NCBI GenBank assembly: GCA_963726135.1
Contig: CAVSBE010000002.1
Coordinates: 1-64,000 of the forward strand
Direction of reading: 5' to 3'
Source of the DNA: Bog-473 sp963726135
GTDB lineage: Bacteria > Actinomycetota > Acidimicrobiia > Acidimicrobiales > RAAP-2
DNA: 64,000 bases
The translations under genes were made by a program, and so were the position numbers. This document shows positions 8,627-20,245 of this stretch, piece by piece (the first letter of the stretch is position 1; each line of letters opens with the position of its first letter). A model generated the notes under the pieces. The model did not search any database. It worked only from the letters and a program-made list of their open reading frames with translations, and had not been told where the DNA came from.

Positions 8627-9580
8627 TCAGGAGTGATCGGTTGGGCCGTCGTCCCAGAGCATCGCCTGGGGCAGCGGCCCGCCGCCGGCCTCGCGCTTGG
8701 CGTCCCTGGCCTCGAGCATGGCCCACTCGGACAGGGCCACCAGGTCCTCGAGCGACGTGCGATCGCCCGGTTTCCGGGTCGCCCAGCCGAAGGCCACCGC
8801 GACCTGGGAGCCGATGTACTCGGTCGTCTCCGGAGCCGAGAGGTGGCGCCTGATGCTGTTCGTCGCGTCGGTGCACTCGGTCTGCGCGAGGTCGAGGGCC
8901 AGCACGAGGAACTCCGTGCCGCCGATCCGGGCCAGGACGTCGTTCTTGCGGAAGGTCACCGACAGGGCCCGTGCGACCGCCTGCAGCGCGGCGTCGCCCG
9001 CACCGTGCCCGAGGCGCTCGTTCAGCTCCTTGACGTGGCCCACGTCCACGAAGAGGACCCGGACGTCGGCGGCCCGGCGGTCGGCGAGCTGGAGCAGCAT
9101 GGTTCCCGCCAGGATGAGGCCGCGTCGGTTCTGGCACCCGGTGAGCTCGTCGCTGTGGGACAGCAGGAGCAGCCGTGCGCTCAGCTCCTCCATCTCGCGT
9201 TCGATGGCGATGCGGCCCGTGATGTCGCGGAGGATGCTCAGGATCTGTGTGGAGCCGCTCTCGTCCTCGAAGAGGCGTGAGGTCGTCTCGATGTCGATGA
9301 AGCGACCGTCGCCCCGGCGCAGCCGGGCGACACCGACCGACGAGCCGGTGCGGTCCCTCTCGGCCGCCGCGATCCTCCAGCGGGGGTCTTCGTGGTCGAC
9401 CAGGCCGTCGCGGCCGAGCTCGCAGATCTCCTCGCCGGACATGTCGAGCATGGCGCATGCGGCCGGATTGGCGGCGGTGATGCGGCCGTCGGGTGTGGAG
9501 AAGAGCACGCCCTCGGAGTTGTGCTGGAACAGGACTCGGTAGGCGGCGATGCCGACCGTCTCGGTGTCCTGTACGACCAT
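8627..9580 (-). CDS. PAS domain protein with degenerate GGDEF (GGTEF) domain
   Basis: A soluble signalling protein of 317 residues. Residues about 10-120 form a PAS/PAC sensor (EGVLFSTPDGRITAANPAAC, SILRDITGR). Residues about 140-300 form a GGDEF-fold domain with the expected DELTGCQNRRGL and FVDVGHVKELNERLGHGAGD stretches. The signature is GGTEF (220-224), with Thr where active diguanylate cyclases have Asp or Glu. Asp179, the other metal ligand, is kept. By family knowledge this predicts a weak or inactive cyclase, perhaps a GTP or c-di-GMP sensor. ATG 9580 follows GGGAGGAA and was preferred to a start five codons upstream. There is no membrane segment and no linked EAL partner. Confidence 0.85.
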   Translation of the reverse strand: MVVQDTETVGIAAYRVLFQHNSEGVLFSTPDGRITAANPAACAMLDMSGEEICELGRDGLVDHEDPRWRIAAAERDRTGSSVGVARLRRGDGRFIDIETTSRLFEDESGSTQILSILRDITGRIAIEREMEELSARLLLLSHSDELTGCQNRRGLILAGTMLLQLADRRAADVRVLFVDVGHVKELNERLGHGAGDAALQAVARALSVTFRKNDVLARIGGTEFLVLALDLAQTECTDATNSIRRHLSAPETTEYIGSQVAVAFGWATRKPGDRTSLEDLVALSEWAMLEARDAKREAGGGPLPQAMLWDDGPTDHS

Positions 9581-9844
9581 CGCTGTTCCTCCCACCTGCC
9601 CGACACGCGCCGCGGAGAGCTGTTCCAGTCAGCGAGGTTACCCAAGCCGTCGCCGAAATCGTGGTCTTTCGCAGCGCGTTGTGACCTTCGGCTCTCTTGA
9701 GTCAGCCGGGCGCGGAGCCGATGTCTCTCGAGGCGCTCGTCCGTGTGTCGTTCCGCCGCGCGGCCATCGATGTGCGCTCCGTCGCGCGGTTGCTGCCCGC
9801 GTTGCGCCCGGCAGGCCGCCTCGGGGGACGAGCCCGACCTGCTC

Positions 9845-11257
9845 CTACGACACCCCGAGCCGGCTGTTGTAGCTCGAGATCGTGTTGTTGACGTTCGTCT
9901 GCGCGGCCTTCACCGCGTTGGACGGCGACACGCCGCCCGTGTACATGGAGATCTCGGCGTTGAGGACGTCGGTGCGCACGTCCGCGTAGGGCCCGATGAC
10001 CGAGCCCGACGTCGCGGGTGAGTTCACCCCGTTGTTGATCTCGTTGTAGGCCACCTTGTAGCCCGGGGCGGTCGCCCACAGGTGCTGGACGGTAGCTGTC
10101 TGGGACGACGACTTGCGCACCGGTATGTAGCCGGTGCCGGCCGCCCACGTTGCCTGGCTCTGCGTGTTGCAGAGGTAGGAGATGTACTGCCACGCCGCCG
10201 CCTGGTTGAGCGCGGACGCCTTGTTCGAGATGTACACGCCGGAGCCGCCCGGCTCGATCCCGCCCTGCACCGACGAGCTGTAGACGGGGAACGGCCCGAT
10301 GCCGATCTTGACGTTGGCGTACTGGCCACCCGAAAGCAGCTTGGTGACCGTGCCCAGCGCCGCCGAGGTCTCGATCGTCATGCCGTACTTGCCGCTGCCG
10401 ATCCCGAGGAGGTTGTCGTAGGCGTTGGGCCCGCTCGAGGGGTTGGTCGTGGCGTCGCCCGACCGGACCAGCTGGTTCAGCTGGCTGAAGATGGAGACGG
10501 AGGTCTTGGTGTTGAACACGCCCGCGGTCGCCCGGGCGCTGCGCCCGTTGCTCTGGTTCACGAAGAGCTGGTTGGCCGACGCCAGCCAGGTCTCGAGGTG
10601 CCACGGGTCCAGGACGAGGCCCATCCCGCTCCCGGTGGCCTTGAGCTTCTGGGCGTCCGTCAGCATCTGCGGGAGGGTGGTCGGGGGGTCGGCGGGGTTC
10701 AGCCCGGCCTTCGTGAACGCGTTCTGGTTGTAGTAGAGGATCGGTGCCGAGACGGCGAAGGGGAGCGCCCACTGCACGCCGTTCACCTTCCAGTACGCCA
10801 GCGGGCGTGGCAGGTAGTCGCTGGTCGAGTACTTGGCGGCGTTCATGCAGGACTGCACCGGGAGGAACGAGCCCGTGTCGATCGCGGCTTGCGTGCGCTG
10901 GTCCTCGAGCTGGACGACGTCGGGCAATTGGCCGTTGGTGAGGCCGGCCAGGTACTTCTGCCAGGTGTCGTCGTAGCCCGCCTGGGTGACGAGCGTGACG
11001 TGGACCTTCGACTGCGACGAGTTGAAGGCGCTCGTGATCGACTGCAGTGTCGTCAGGTTGGCCTCCGAGGCGGACTCCCAGTAGGTGATGTTGACGGTGC
11101 CCTTGTGGTTGCTGAGCGCCTTGAGGTTGCAGCTCGGCAGGCTGGCCGCGCCGGCAGGTGCGGCGGAGGCGAGCGCCACGGCCGAGACGCCGGCCGCCGT
11201 GGCCGATGCCACGACCAGGGCCGCGGCGAGGAGTCGGAGGATGGAGGGGGTCCGCAT
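9845..11257 (-). CDS. ugpB: extracellular solute-binding protein (UgpB/MalE type)
   Basis: A 470-residue family-1 solute-binding protein for a carbohydrate or glycerol-phosphate importer. An N-terminal signal peptide (LLAAALVVASATAAGVSAVALASAAPAGA) precedes the mature domain. Family features include VNITYWESASEANLTTLQSITSAFN-type opening residues, YDDTWQKYLAGL, DVVQLEDQ, ALPFAVSAPILYYN and GGSGVYISNKASALNQAAAW. It is the last gene of the ugpC-ugpA-ugpE-ugpB operon. Substrate specificity (glycerol-3-phosphate versus sugar) cannot be fixed from sequence, so the symbol is by family only. Confidence 0.85.
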   Translation of the reverse strand: MRTPSILRLLAAALVVASATAAGVSAVALASAAPAGAASLPSCNLKALSNHKGTVNITYWESASEANLTTLQSITSAFNSSQSKVHVTLVTQAGYDDTWQKYLAGLTNGQLPDVVQLEDQRTQAAIDTGSFLPVQSCMNAAKYSTSDYLPRPLAYWKVNGVQWALPFAVSAPILYYNQNAFTKAGLNPADPPTTLPQMLTDAQKLKATGSGMGLVLDPWHLETWLASANQLFVNQSNGRSARATAGVFNTKTSVSIFSQLNQLVRSGDATTNPSSGPNAYDNLLGIGSGKYGMTIETSAALGTVTKLLSGGQYANVKIGIGPFPVYSSSVQGGIEPGGSGVYISNKASALNQAAAWQYISYLCNTQSQATWAAGTGYIPVRKSSSQTATVQHLWATAPGYKVAYNEINNGVNSPATSGSVIGPYADVRTDVLNAEISMYTGGVSPSNAVKAAQTNVNNTISSYNSRLGVS

Positions 11258-11301
11258 GCGAATTGCCTAGCACCCGGGCGGGCGAGGCGGCGGCCGCCCT
11301 C

Positions 11302-12201
11302 CTATTTGACGGCGCCCGCGGTCAGGCTGCGCACGAGTTGCTTCTGGAAGATGATCAACAGGATCGCCAGCGGCACGAACGCGATGACGGCCCCGGCCAG
11401 TGAGACCGGGACGGACGACACCTGGGTCCCGAGGAGCTGCTTCAAGCCGATCTGCACCGTGTCGAGCGGCGTCGTGCCTCCCGTCGACACCAGCGGCCAC
11501 AGGTACTGGTTCCATGCGCCGAGGAAGGAGAACACGGCGAGGGCGGCCAGCGACGGTCGGGCCAGCGGCACCGCCACCCGGGTCATGAAGCGCAGGTGCC
11601 CGTAGCCGTCGAGCTGGGCGGCCTCCTGCAGGTCGCGTGGGATCTGCAGGAAGGCCTGGCGCAGCAGGAAGATGCCGAACCCCGTGGCGAGGAACGGGAT
11701 GGACAGGCCCTCGTAGGAGTTGAACCAGTGCAGCGACGTGATCGTGCTCAGGTTCGTGATGAACGTGACCTCGAGCGGGATCATGAGCGTGGCCAGGCAG
11801 ACGACGAAGAGCGTGCGCTTCAAGGGGAAGCGCAGGAATGCGAAGGCGTAGGCGGCGAGGATGGACGTGACGAGCTGGCCGGCCACGATGGTGGCCGTCA
11901 TGATGGCCGAGGTCGCCATGTACTTCGACATCTGACCTCCGTTCCAGGCCGCGCTGTAGTTGTGCCACTGGGGATTGGTCGGGACCAGCGGCGGCGGCTG
12001 CTGCACCAGCTGGTCCGGCGCCAGCAGGGAATTCACGATCGTGATGTAGATCGGGAACAGGACCACGACGGCGCCCGCCGTCAGTGCGACGTAGGCGCCG
12101 ACCGTCCGCAGCCGGCGGTGCGGCTTCCTCGTGGTCGGCACCGCCGGCGCGGTCTCGGCGCCCGGCGGGGTCACGACGTCCGCCGTGCTCTCAGCGGGCA
12201 T
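11302..12201 (-). CDS. ugpE: carbohydrate ABC transporter permease (UgpE/MalG type)
   Basis: A 299-residue permease with six hydrophobic segments and the EAA loop (EAAQLDGYGHLRFMTRVAVPLARPSL) that contacts the ATPase. ATG 12201 lies inside the end of ugpA, overlapping by 11 bases, which implies coupled translation. The N-terminal Pro/Thr-rich cytoplasmic tail is normal for the type. It forms the channel with UgpA. Confidence 0.9.
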   Translation of the reverse strand: MPAESTADVVTPPGAETAPAVPTTRKPHRRLRTVGAYVALTAGAVVVLFPIYITIVNSLLAPDQLVQQPPPLVPTNPQWHNYSAAWNGGQMSKYMATSAIMTATIVAGQLVTSILAAYAFAFLRFPLKRTLFVVCLATLMIPLEVTFITNLSTITSLHWFNSYEGLSIPFLATGFGIFLLRQAFLQIPRDLQEAAQLDGYGHLRFMTRVAVPLARPSLAALAVFSFLGAWNQYLWPLVSTGGTTPLDTVQIGLKQLLGTQVSSVPVSLAGAVIAFVPLAILLIIFQKQLVRSLTAGAVK

Positions 12202-13165
12202 AGGTCACCCGCCGTTCGAGCAGCCGCATCTGCACGATGGTCAGCCCCAGCATGATCAAGAAGAGCGTCGTGGCCATGATGGCGGCCGCCCCGGGGTTGT
12301 TCTCGATCTGCAGCGTGTTGACGATGTTGTAGATGAGGACGTTGGTGTGCAGGCGGACCGCGTTCTGCGGCCCGATAAGGATGTCGACGGCGCCGAAGGC
12401 CTGGAAGGCGTAGATCGTGCTCACGACGACGGCGAAGAAGATGGTGGGGGAGAGGAGCGGCACGGTCATGCGCCAGAACCTCGTCCAGGCGCCCGCACCG
12501 TCGATGCGTGCCGCCTCGAGCAGCTCGTCGGGCACCGACTGGAGCCCGGCCGACATGATGATGAAGGACAGCCCGAGGAACTGCCAGATCGTGATGACCG
12601 CAACCGAGGGCAGGGCCCAGGTCGTGCTCTCGAGCGCCGGCGGGTTCGGGTTGATCCCGAGCCAGGGCAGCAGGCCCACCACGGGGTTGAGCAGGGTGCC
12701 GAAGACGACGGCGGCGACTGCGACCGAGCTGACCACGGTCGAGGAGAAGATCATGCGGTAGACCGCCATGCCCTTGAGCCTGCGGTGCGCCCCCACGGCG
12801 AGGGCCAGGCCGAGGATCAAGCTGATCGGCACCACCAAGACCACGAACACGATCGTGGTGACAAGGCTCTGGGTGAACTGGGTCGAGGTGATGGTGGGGA
12901 TGATCTGGTGCAGCCCGACGTAGTGGGCCGGGAGCCCGGGCACCGGCGGCGTCTGGTACAGCATCAGCTTGAAGTTGCGGAGGAAGGGATAGAAGGAGAA
13001 CACCCCGAAGAGGGCCAGCGCCGGGAGGAGCAGCAGGTAGGCCAGCCCGGTCTCCTTGCGCCGCCGGGCCCGCAGTCCGCGGCCGCCGTCGGTCCTGCGG
13101 CCGCCCGCGGCCGTTGCGGCACCGGGCTCGAGCCCCGGTGCGCCCGCCGCGGTCACCGCCGTCAC
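12191..13165 (-). CDS. ugpA: carbohydrate ABC transporter permease (UgpA/MalF type)
   Basis: A 324-residue permease with six hydrophobic segments and an EAA loop (EAARIDGAGAWTRFWRMTVPLL). The start GTG 13165 overlaps the ugpC TGA in a GTGA junction. The N-terminus is Gly/Arg-rich before the first helix (TGLAYLLLLPALALFGVFSF). It pairs with UgpE in the importer. Confidence 0.9.
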   Translation of the reverse strand: MTAVTAAGAPGLEPGAATAAGGRRTDGGRGLRARRRKETGLAYLLLLPALALFGVFSFYPFLRNFKLMLYQTPPVPGLPAHYVGLHQIIPTITSTQFTQSLVTTIVFVVLVVPISLILGLALAVGAHRRLKGMAVYRMIFSSTVVSSVAVAAVVFGTLLNPVVGLLPWLGINPNPPALESTTWALPSVAVITIWQFLGLSFIIMSAGLQSVPDELLEAARIDGAGAWTRFWRMTVPLLSPTIFFAVVVSTIYAFQAFGAVDILIGPQNAVRLHTNVLIYNIVNTLQIENNPGAAAIMATTLFLIMLGLTIVQMRLLERRVTYAR

Positions 13166-14286
13166 GATCCCCCCAGCCGCCTGCCGGTCGCGGCGTCGAA
13201 GAGGTGGTAGGCCTGCGGCTCGGGGTCGACCGCGATGCGCACGGCCTCACCCAGCCCCGGCTTGGCGGCCGCTGCCCCCTGGCGCACGATGACGCGGGCG
13301 CCGGTCTCGGTGTGGCAGATCACGTGCGTCTCGGCGCCGAGCAGCTCGACGATGATCACGGAGGCCGCGATGACGCCATCGGGGCTGAGGTGCAGCGACT
13401 CGGGGCGCAGGCCGAGCACGATGTCGGGCCCGGCGCCGCGGACCGCGTTCGCCACCTCGGCGGGCAGCGGCACCGAGGCCCCGGGGAAGGCGACCGACAG
13501 CCGGCCCGAGGCCGCGCCTCCCTCGGTGTCGGGCGCCCCACCCTCGACGAGCATCCCCTCCACGAGGTTCATGCCCGGGCTCCCGAGGAAGTGGGCGACG
13601 AAGGCGTTGGCGGGGCGGGCGTAGAGGTCCTCTGGCGCCGCGACCTGTTGCAACTTCCCTTCGCTCATGACGGCGATGCGATGCCCCATCGTCATCGCCT
13701 CGACCTGGTCGTGGGTGACGTAGATGGTGGTGGTGGACAAGCGCGCCTGCAGCTCCACGATGTCGGCCCGCGTCTGGACCCGGAGCGCGGCGTCGAGGTT
13801 CGAGAGTGGCTCGTCCATGAGGAACACCAGCGGCTCGCGCACGATGGCCCGGGCCAGCGCGACCCGCTGGCGCTGGCCGCCCGAGAGCTGGGACGGTTTG
13901 CGGTCGAGCAGGGTGCCGAGCCCGAGCGTCTCTGCCGCCCGCTTGACCTTGGCCGCCCGCTCCTCCTTGTCCACCCCGCGCTGGCGGAGCGGGAACTCAA
14001 TGTTCTTGGCCACCGTGAGGTGCGGGTAGAGCGCGTAGCTCTGGAAGACCATGGCCACGTCGCGGTCCTTGGGGTCGACGTCGTTCACGACGCGCTCGCC
14101 GATGGCGACGGTGCCGTCGCTCACCTCCTCCAGGCCCGCCACGAGCCGCAGCGCCGTCGTCTTGCCGCACCCGGACGAGCCGAGCAGCACGAGGAGCTCG
14201 CCGTCGGGCACGTGCAACGTCAGGCCGTCGACCGCGGTGGTGTCGCCGAAGCGCTTGGTGACTCCGTCGAAGTTGACCTCAGCCAA
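13162..14286 (-). CDS. ugpC: sugar/glycerol-phosphate ABC transporter ATP-binding protein (UgpC/MsmK type)
   Basis: A 374-residue ATPase of the MalK/UgpC group. TTG 14286 was chosen because AAGGGAG sits nine bases upstream and the family sequence (AEVNFDGVTKRFGD) begins there. It shows Walker A GSSGCGKT (36-43), signature LSGGQ, Walker B VFLMDEP and switch THDQVEAM. A C-terminal regulatory OB/TOBE domain contains the family motif LGLRPESLHL. It is the first gene of the operon, so this ATPase could also serve other importers, as MsmK does elsewhere. Confidence 0.9.
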   Translation of the reverse strand: MAEVNFDGVTKRFGDTTAVDGLTLHVPDGELLVLLGSSGCGKTTALRLVAGLEEVSDGTVAIGERVVNDVDPKDRDVAMVFQSYALYPHLTVAKNIEFPLRQRGVDKEERAAKVKRAAETLGLGTLLDRKPSQLSGGQRQRVALARAIVREPLVFLMDEPLSNLDAALRVQTRADIVELQARLSTTTIYVTHDQVEAMTMGHRIAVMSEGKLQQVAAPEDLYARPANAFVAHFLGSPGMNLVEGMLVEGGAPDTEGGAASGRLSVAFPGASVPLPAEVANAVRGAGPDIVLGLRPESLHLSPDGVIAASVIIVELLGAETHVICHTETGARVIVRQGAAAAKPGLGEAVRIAVDPEPQAYHLFDAATGRRLGGS

Positions 14287-14379
14287 CGTGCTCCCTTCGG
14301 GCGGTCCCTCCACCGTCGATCCGGTCAGGCGCACGGTAGCGGGCGCCGGGACCCCGGCACGGGAATTCGTCGGGCCGGC

Positions 14380-14694
14380 TCAGCCGGCGGGGATCCGCCA
14401 CCCCATGGACTGGGCAATTTCCTTGCAGGTGGGGCACAGCCCGTAGCGGGCGGGGTCGCGGCCCGGCACCCACTCCTTGCCGCACAGGGCCCGCACCGGC
14501 GTGCGGTTCACCATGCCCTCGACCACGCTCGGGCCCGTGGACACGAATTCGCCGTCCTTGGGGGTGTAGCCCTCGAGCACGATGTGGGCCATCCGGTCGT
14601 GGTCCCCGTCGTCGAGGTCGGGCGCCGGCCGTGCCGGCGCCAGCGTCGTCCCCCCGGCGGGCCCCGGGGCGGGCGGTCCGACCGTTTCGTCCAC
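14380..14694 (-). CDS. DUF3039 family protein
   Basis: A small actinobacterial protein of about 100 residues and unknown function. The C-terminal half carries the DUF3039 pattern RALCGKEWVPGRDPARYGLCPTC-KE, whose Cys residues (one single plus a CPTC pair) suggest metal binding or a zinc-ribbon-like fold. The N-terminal 30 residues are Pro/Gly-rich. It is divergent from lon across about 140 bases. Confidence 0.8.
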   Translation of the reverse strand: MDETVGPPAPGPAGGTTLAPARPAPDLDDGDHDRMAHIVLEGYTPKDGEFVSTGPSVVEGMVNRTPVRALCGKEWVPGRDPARYGLCPTCKEIAQSMGWRIPAG

Positions 14695-14834
14695 GAGGCC
14701 CAGCGTAGGCCTGTCGCGCCGCCCTCCGGCCTGCCCGTGGGCCCCCGGGCAGGGGGGTCGCCCGCTCGGGAATCACTCCCGCGCCCTTATTGTTGACCAG
14801 TCAGAGGATCTTTCAGGAACGAGAAGGAAGCCCG

Positions 14835-17204
<2,370 letters not shown>

Positions 17205-17259
17205 CGCCGGGCAGACTGGCCCGGGTCACAGTGGCCGGGGACCGTCGATCGGAGCGGAC

Positions 17260-17502
17260 ATGGACGACAACCAGATCGTGGAGCGGATCAGCGAGCTCGC
17301 CGCCGAGGAGCAGCGCCTGGAAGAGGCGCACGTCGGCGAGGGGCTCAGCGACGGCGAGCTGGCGCGCAAGCGCGACCTCGAGGTCACGCTGGACCAGCTC
17401 TGGGACACGCTGCGCCAGCGCCGCGCCAAGCGCCACGCGGGGCAGGATCCCGATGCGGTCCAGCCGCGCTCGGCGGACACCGTTGAGGGCTACCTGCAGT
17501 AG
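17260..17502 (+). CDS. DUF2630 family protein
   Basis: An 80-residue, highly charged helical protein (VERISELAAEEQRLEEAHVG, RKRDLEVTLDQLWDTLRQRR) of the actinobacterial DUF2630 family, whose function is unknown. ATG 17260 follows GGAGCGGAC. It is 55 bases after lon on the same strand and may be cotranscribed with it. The sequence suggests a two-helix coiled coil. Confidence 0.8.
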   Translation: MDDNQIVERISELAAEEQRLEEAHVGEGLSDGELARKRDLEVTLDQLWDTLRQRRAKRHAGQDPDAVQPRSADTVEGYLQ

Positions 17503-17538
17503 GGCTTCGGGCCGCGCTTCGGCCCGCGGTGTCTCCGG

Positions 17539-18003
17539 TCAGCCCGTCGGCAGGCGCCGGTTGAGCGACGGCGCCAGCAGCCCGGCCACGCCCCGCAGGT
17601 TGCCGATGGTGACGTCGAGCCAGTCGAACGAGTCGCGCCAGACGGCGATCTGCCGGTCGCGGACGACGAAGCGCCCGTAGACCCAGAACCGCGATGCGAA
17701 GCGCCGGAAGCTGAGCTCGTCGACCCTGTCGGTGAGCACCACGTCGCCCTCGGTGGCCACGTGGTTCAGGTGGACCCTGAAGCCCATCCGGCCCGGCCGC
17801 AGCAGCGGGCGGGCGAGCTGCTCGAACCGCTCCCGCCCGTGGATCGTGGGCAGCGTCACGTTCATGTAGACGAGGTCGTCCGTCACGAGCGCCGCCGCGG
17901 TGTCGACGTCGAACTCGGCCAGGGCGTGCAGGAACGCGACCACCACGGCGGCCGGCGCCATCGCGGTGGCCGGGACGGGTTCAGGGCCGGACGTGGTCGG
18001 CAT
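17539..18003 (-). CDS. limonene-1,2-epoxide hydrolase-like (SnoaL/NTF2 fold) protein
   Basis: A 154-residue NTF2-fold protein. The limonene epoxide hydrolase family uses an Asp-Arg-Asp relay, and here TDRVDEL supplies Arg93 and Asp95 while WRDSFDW supplies Asp124, so an epoxide hydrolase activity is plausible. The order and spacing fit the family. The physiological substrate is unknown. It is the last gene on the minus strand after the large membrane protein, with 6 bases or fewer between them, so probably the same transcript. Confidence 0.7.
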   Translation of the reverse strand: MPTTSGPEPVPATAMAPAAVVVAFLHALAEFDVDTAAALVTDDLVYMNVTLPTIHGRERFEQLARPLLRPGRMGFRVHLNHVATEGDVVLTDRVDELSFRRFASRFWVYGRFVVRDRQIAVWRDSFDWLDVTIGNLRGVAGLLAPSLNRRLPTG

Positions 18004-18009
18004 CGTCCG

Positions 18010-20245
18010 TCATTCTCGTCGACCGGCCCGGGCCGGTCGACCGCCTGACCACCGGCGCCAGACCACCGGCACGCGACGGCCAGGACGGCCAGGACGGCCA
18101 GCGCCAGCGACGAAGAGCACGTCGTAGGAGCCGTAGCCGGCATAGCTGAAGGCGACCGTGTGCACGCCCGGGCCGACCACGACCCCGACCAACGCCGGCG
18201 CCACCATCACCGTCGGCATCGGGTGGCCGTCGACCGTGGCGTGCCAGCCGGGGTCGTAGGACGCGCTGAGGACGACGGTGGCGCGCCGGTTCGTCCGCAC
18301 CACCGCGCCGGCGTGGCCGTCGGCCAGGTCGGCGTGCTCGGCGACCACGTGGCCCGGCGGCCCTCGCAGCGCCGTCGCGTCCGCGGCTGTGGGGGTCGAC
18401 CCCGCCTGCCCGTTGAAGGCCACCGTCAGGTCCCGGTGCTGCCCGAGCAGGGGGGAGTCCAGCAGGGTCACGCTCCGCGAGCCCACGTCGGCGCGGGTCG
18501 CGGTGAGGACGCCGGTCGTGTCGTAGACGTGGATGTAGCCCGGGTCGGGGAGCGCCCACAGGCACGCGGTGTCGGTGCAGCGAACCTTGTCGGCGGGCAC
18601 CGGCGGCGCCATGGAGGCGGGGGTCAGGATGTAGCCGATGCCGAAGAGCGGGTAGTCGCCCGGGTTGGCGTCGTCGAAGGAGTACTCCGGGTCGGTCATG
18701 AGCGAGGCCGTCCGCAGCGTGTACCCGACTTCGTCGATGTCCTTCGCCTCGAGGTACTTGAACACGGGCACCGCGCCGACGAGGAAGTTCGCTCCCCAGT
18801 TCGTCGGCTGGCCGGCGTAGACGCGTCCCTGCGGGTGGGCGCGGACGTAGTCGAGCAGCTGGTCGATGTGGGGGTCCTGTTGCGTGTCGGCGTCGGCCTG
18901 CAACCCGATGTTGGTTGCGTTGTGCGCGTCGTAGGTGTCCATGGAGGTCCAGGCCGGCGCCAGCACGACGATCAGCGCCACGAGGCACAGCCCGGCGACG
19001 ATGCCCCGGCCCGCCGGCTCTGAGGCCCAGCCCCGGCGCTCCTCGGGAAGGATGCCCACTGCCGCATCGAGCACGAGCCGCCCGACAGCCACGATGCCGA
19101 TGCCGGCCAGCAGGATGCCCGAGAGGTGCACGCCCATCTGGAAGCGACGGATGAAGATGTCGCTGCTGCCCGGCAGGACGTCGTAGAGGGATCCGAACGT
19201 CGTCCGCCCGAACGTCATCAGCAGGGTCACCACCCAGATGCTCACCAGCGCCCGGCCGGCCAGGCTGGTGCGCCAGCGCCAGATGCAGGCCACGATCCCG
19301 ATGCCGACGAGGATGGTCACGACGGGCCAGCGCCCCGCGTCGTAGAGCTGGCCCGAGAACAACCAGGACAGCACCTGGCGGGCGCCGTAGCCGTTCTCGA
19401 GGCCCGTGCTCTCGAGCACCTGGTTGCGTGCGGCCCAGTGGGACTGGTCCAGCAGCGGGACGATGACCCAGGCCGACGCAGCCAGCGCGGCCACGCCCAG
19501 GACGGCGGCGCGGGCCAGCCGCCGGCCCAGGTCCGAGGGCACGACGAACGGCCACACGACGAGCGGCACGAAGGCCAGGTACCCGGTCTCGTAGTGGAGC
19601 GCCACGGTCAGCATGATGAGGAGGACGGCGGGGAGGGCGGCGCGGAGCGACGACAGCGCGCGGTAGGTGAAGCCCCAGGCGAGCGGCAGCGTCCACGACG
19701 CCCACAGCTGGGTCCACACGCCGTAGCCCACCCAGACGTAGGCCTTGGTCTCGTAGCCGATACCGGCCGCCGAGGCGAGGAACGGCGCGACGGCGGCGGC
19801 CGCGGCGGCGGTCCAGCGGCTCAGGCCGAACAACCGGGCGCTCCCGTACACCGACAGAGGCCACAGCGCGAGCAGCAGGTACAACGACCACCGGAACGCC
19901 GGTGTTCGGGTCGACGACCGTGCCGATCGAACCCGTGATCATGGAGGGCAGGCTCTGGTAATGCAGGAACTGGGGCGAGCCGAGCCCGAGCGTCGGGAAC
20001 CAGCTCGTGAGGGGCAGGTGACCCTGGCCGATGCGGGTCGCCGCGAACCGCACCATCTGCTCGTGCAGGGAGCTGTCGTCGAGGTACGGCACCGCCCGCA
20101 GTTCGGGCCGGAGCTCCCACAGACCCCAGGCGACGGCGACCGTGACCACGATGAAGGGCCCGAACCTCGACCAGGGCGTCGCGGTCTCGGTGCCGGGCGG
20201 CTCCGCCGGTTCGGGGACGGGCGGCACCTCCGGGCGGGACGTCAC
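18010..20245 (-). pseudogene. large polytopic membrane protein (YfhO / PTPS-related type), frameshifted
   Basis: About 745 codons. The N-terminus (GTG 20245) is Pro-rich, then comes a first helix and a lumenal segment with PLTSWFPTLGLGSPQFLHYQ. About ten hydrophobic segments follow, then a large extracytoplasmic C-terminal domain (DPEYSFDDANPGDYPLFGIGY, YDPGWHATVDG). This layout resembles YfhO/GT-C-like membrane proteins acting on cell-envelope glycans. The frame breaks at about 19905, where one G too many lies before GCGTTCCGG. A second break near 18105 may hide a last helix (LAVLAVLAVACRW). GTGA at 20245 couples it to the upstream amidase. The function is inferred from family layout only. 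Confidence 0.65.

Noticed and set aside
9596..9844. A possible small gene between the GGDEF and ugpB genes
   Set aside because: Only short Arg-rich frames with no ribosome site; treated as intergenic.
14700..14834. Heat-shock operator (CIRCE or HAIR) in front of lon
   Set aside because: No matching inverted repeat was found in the 140-base spacer.
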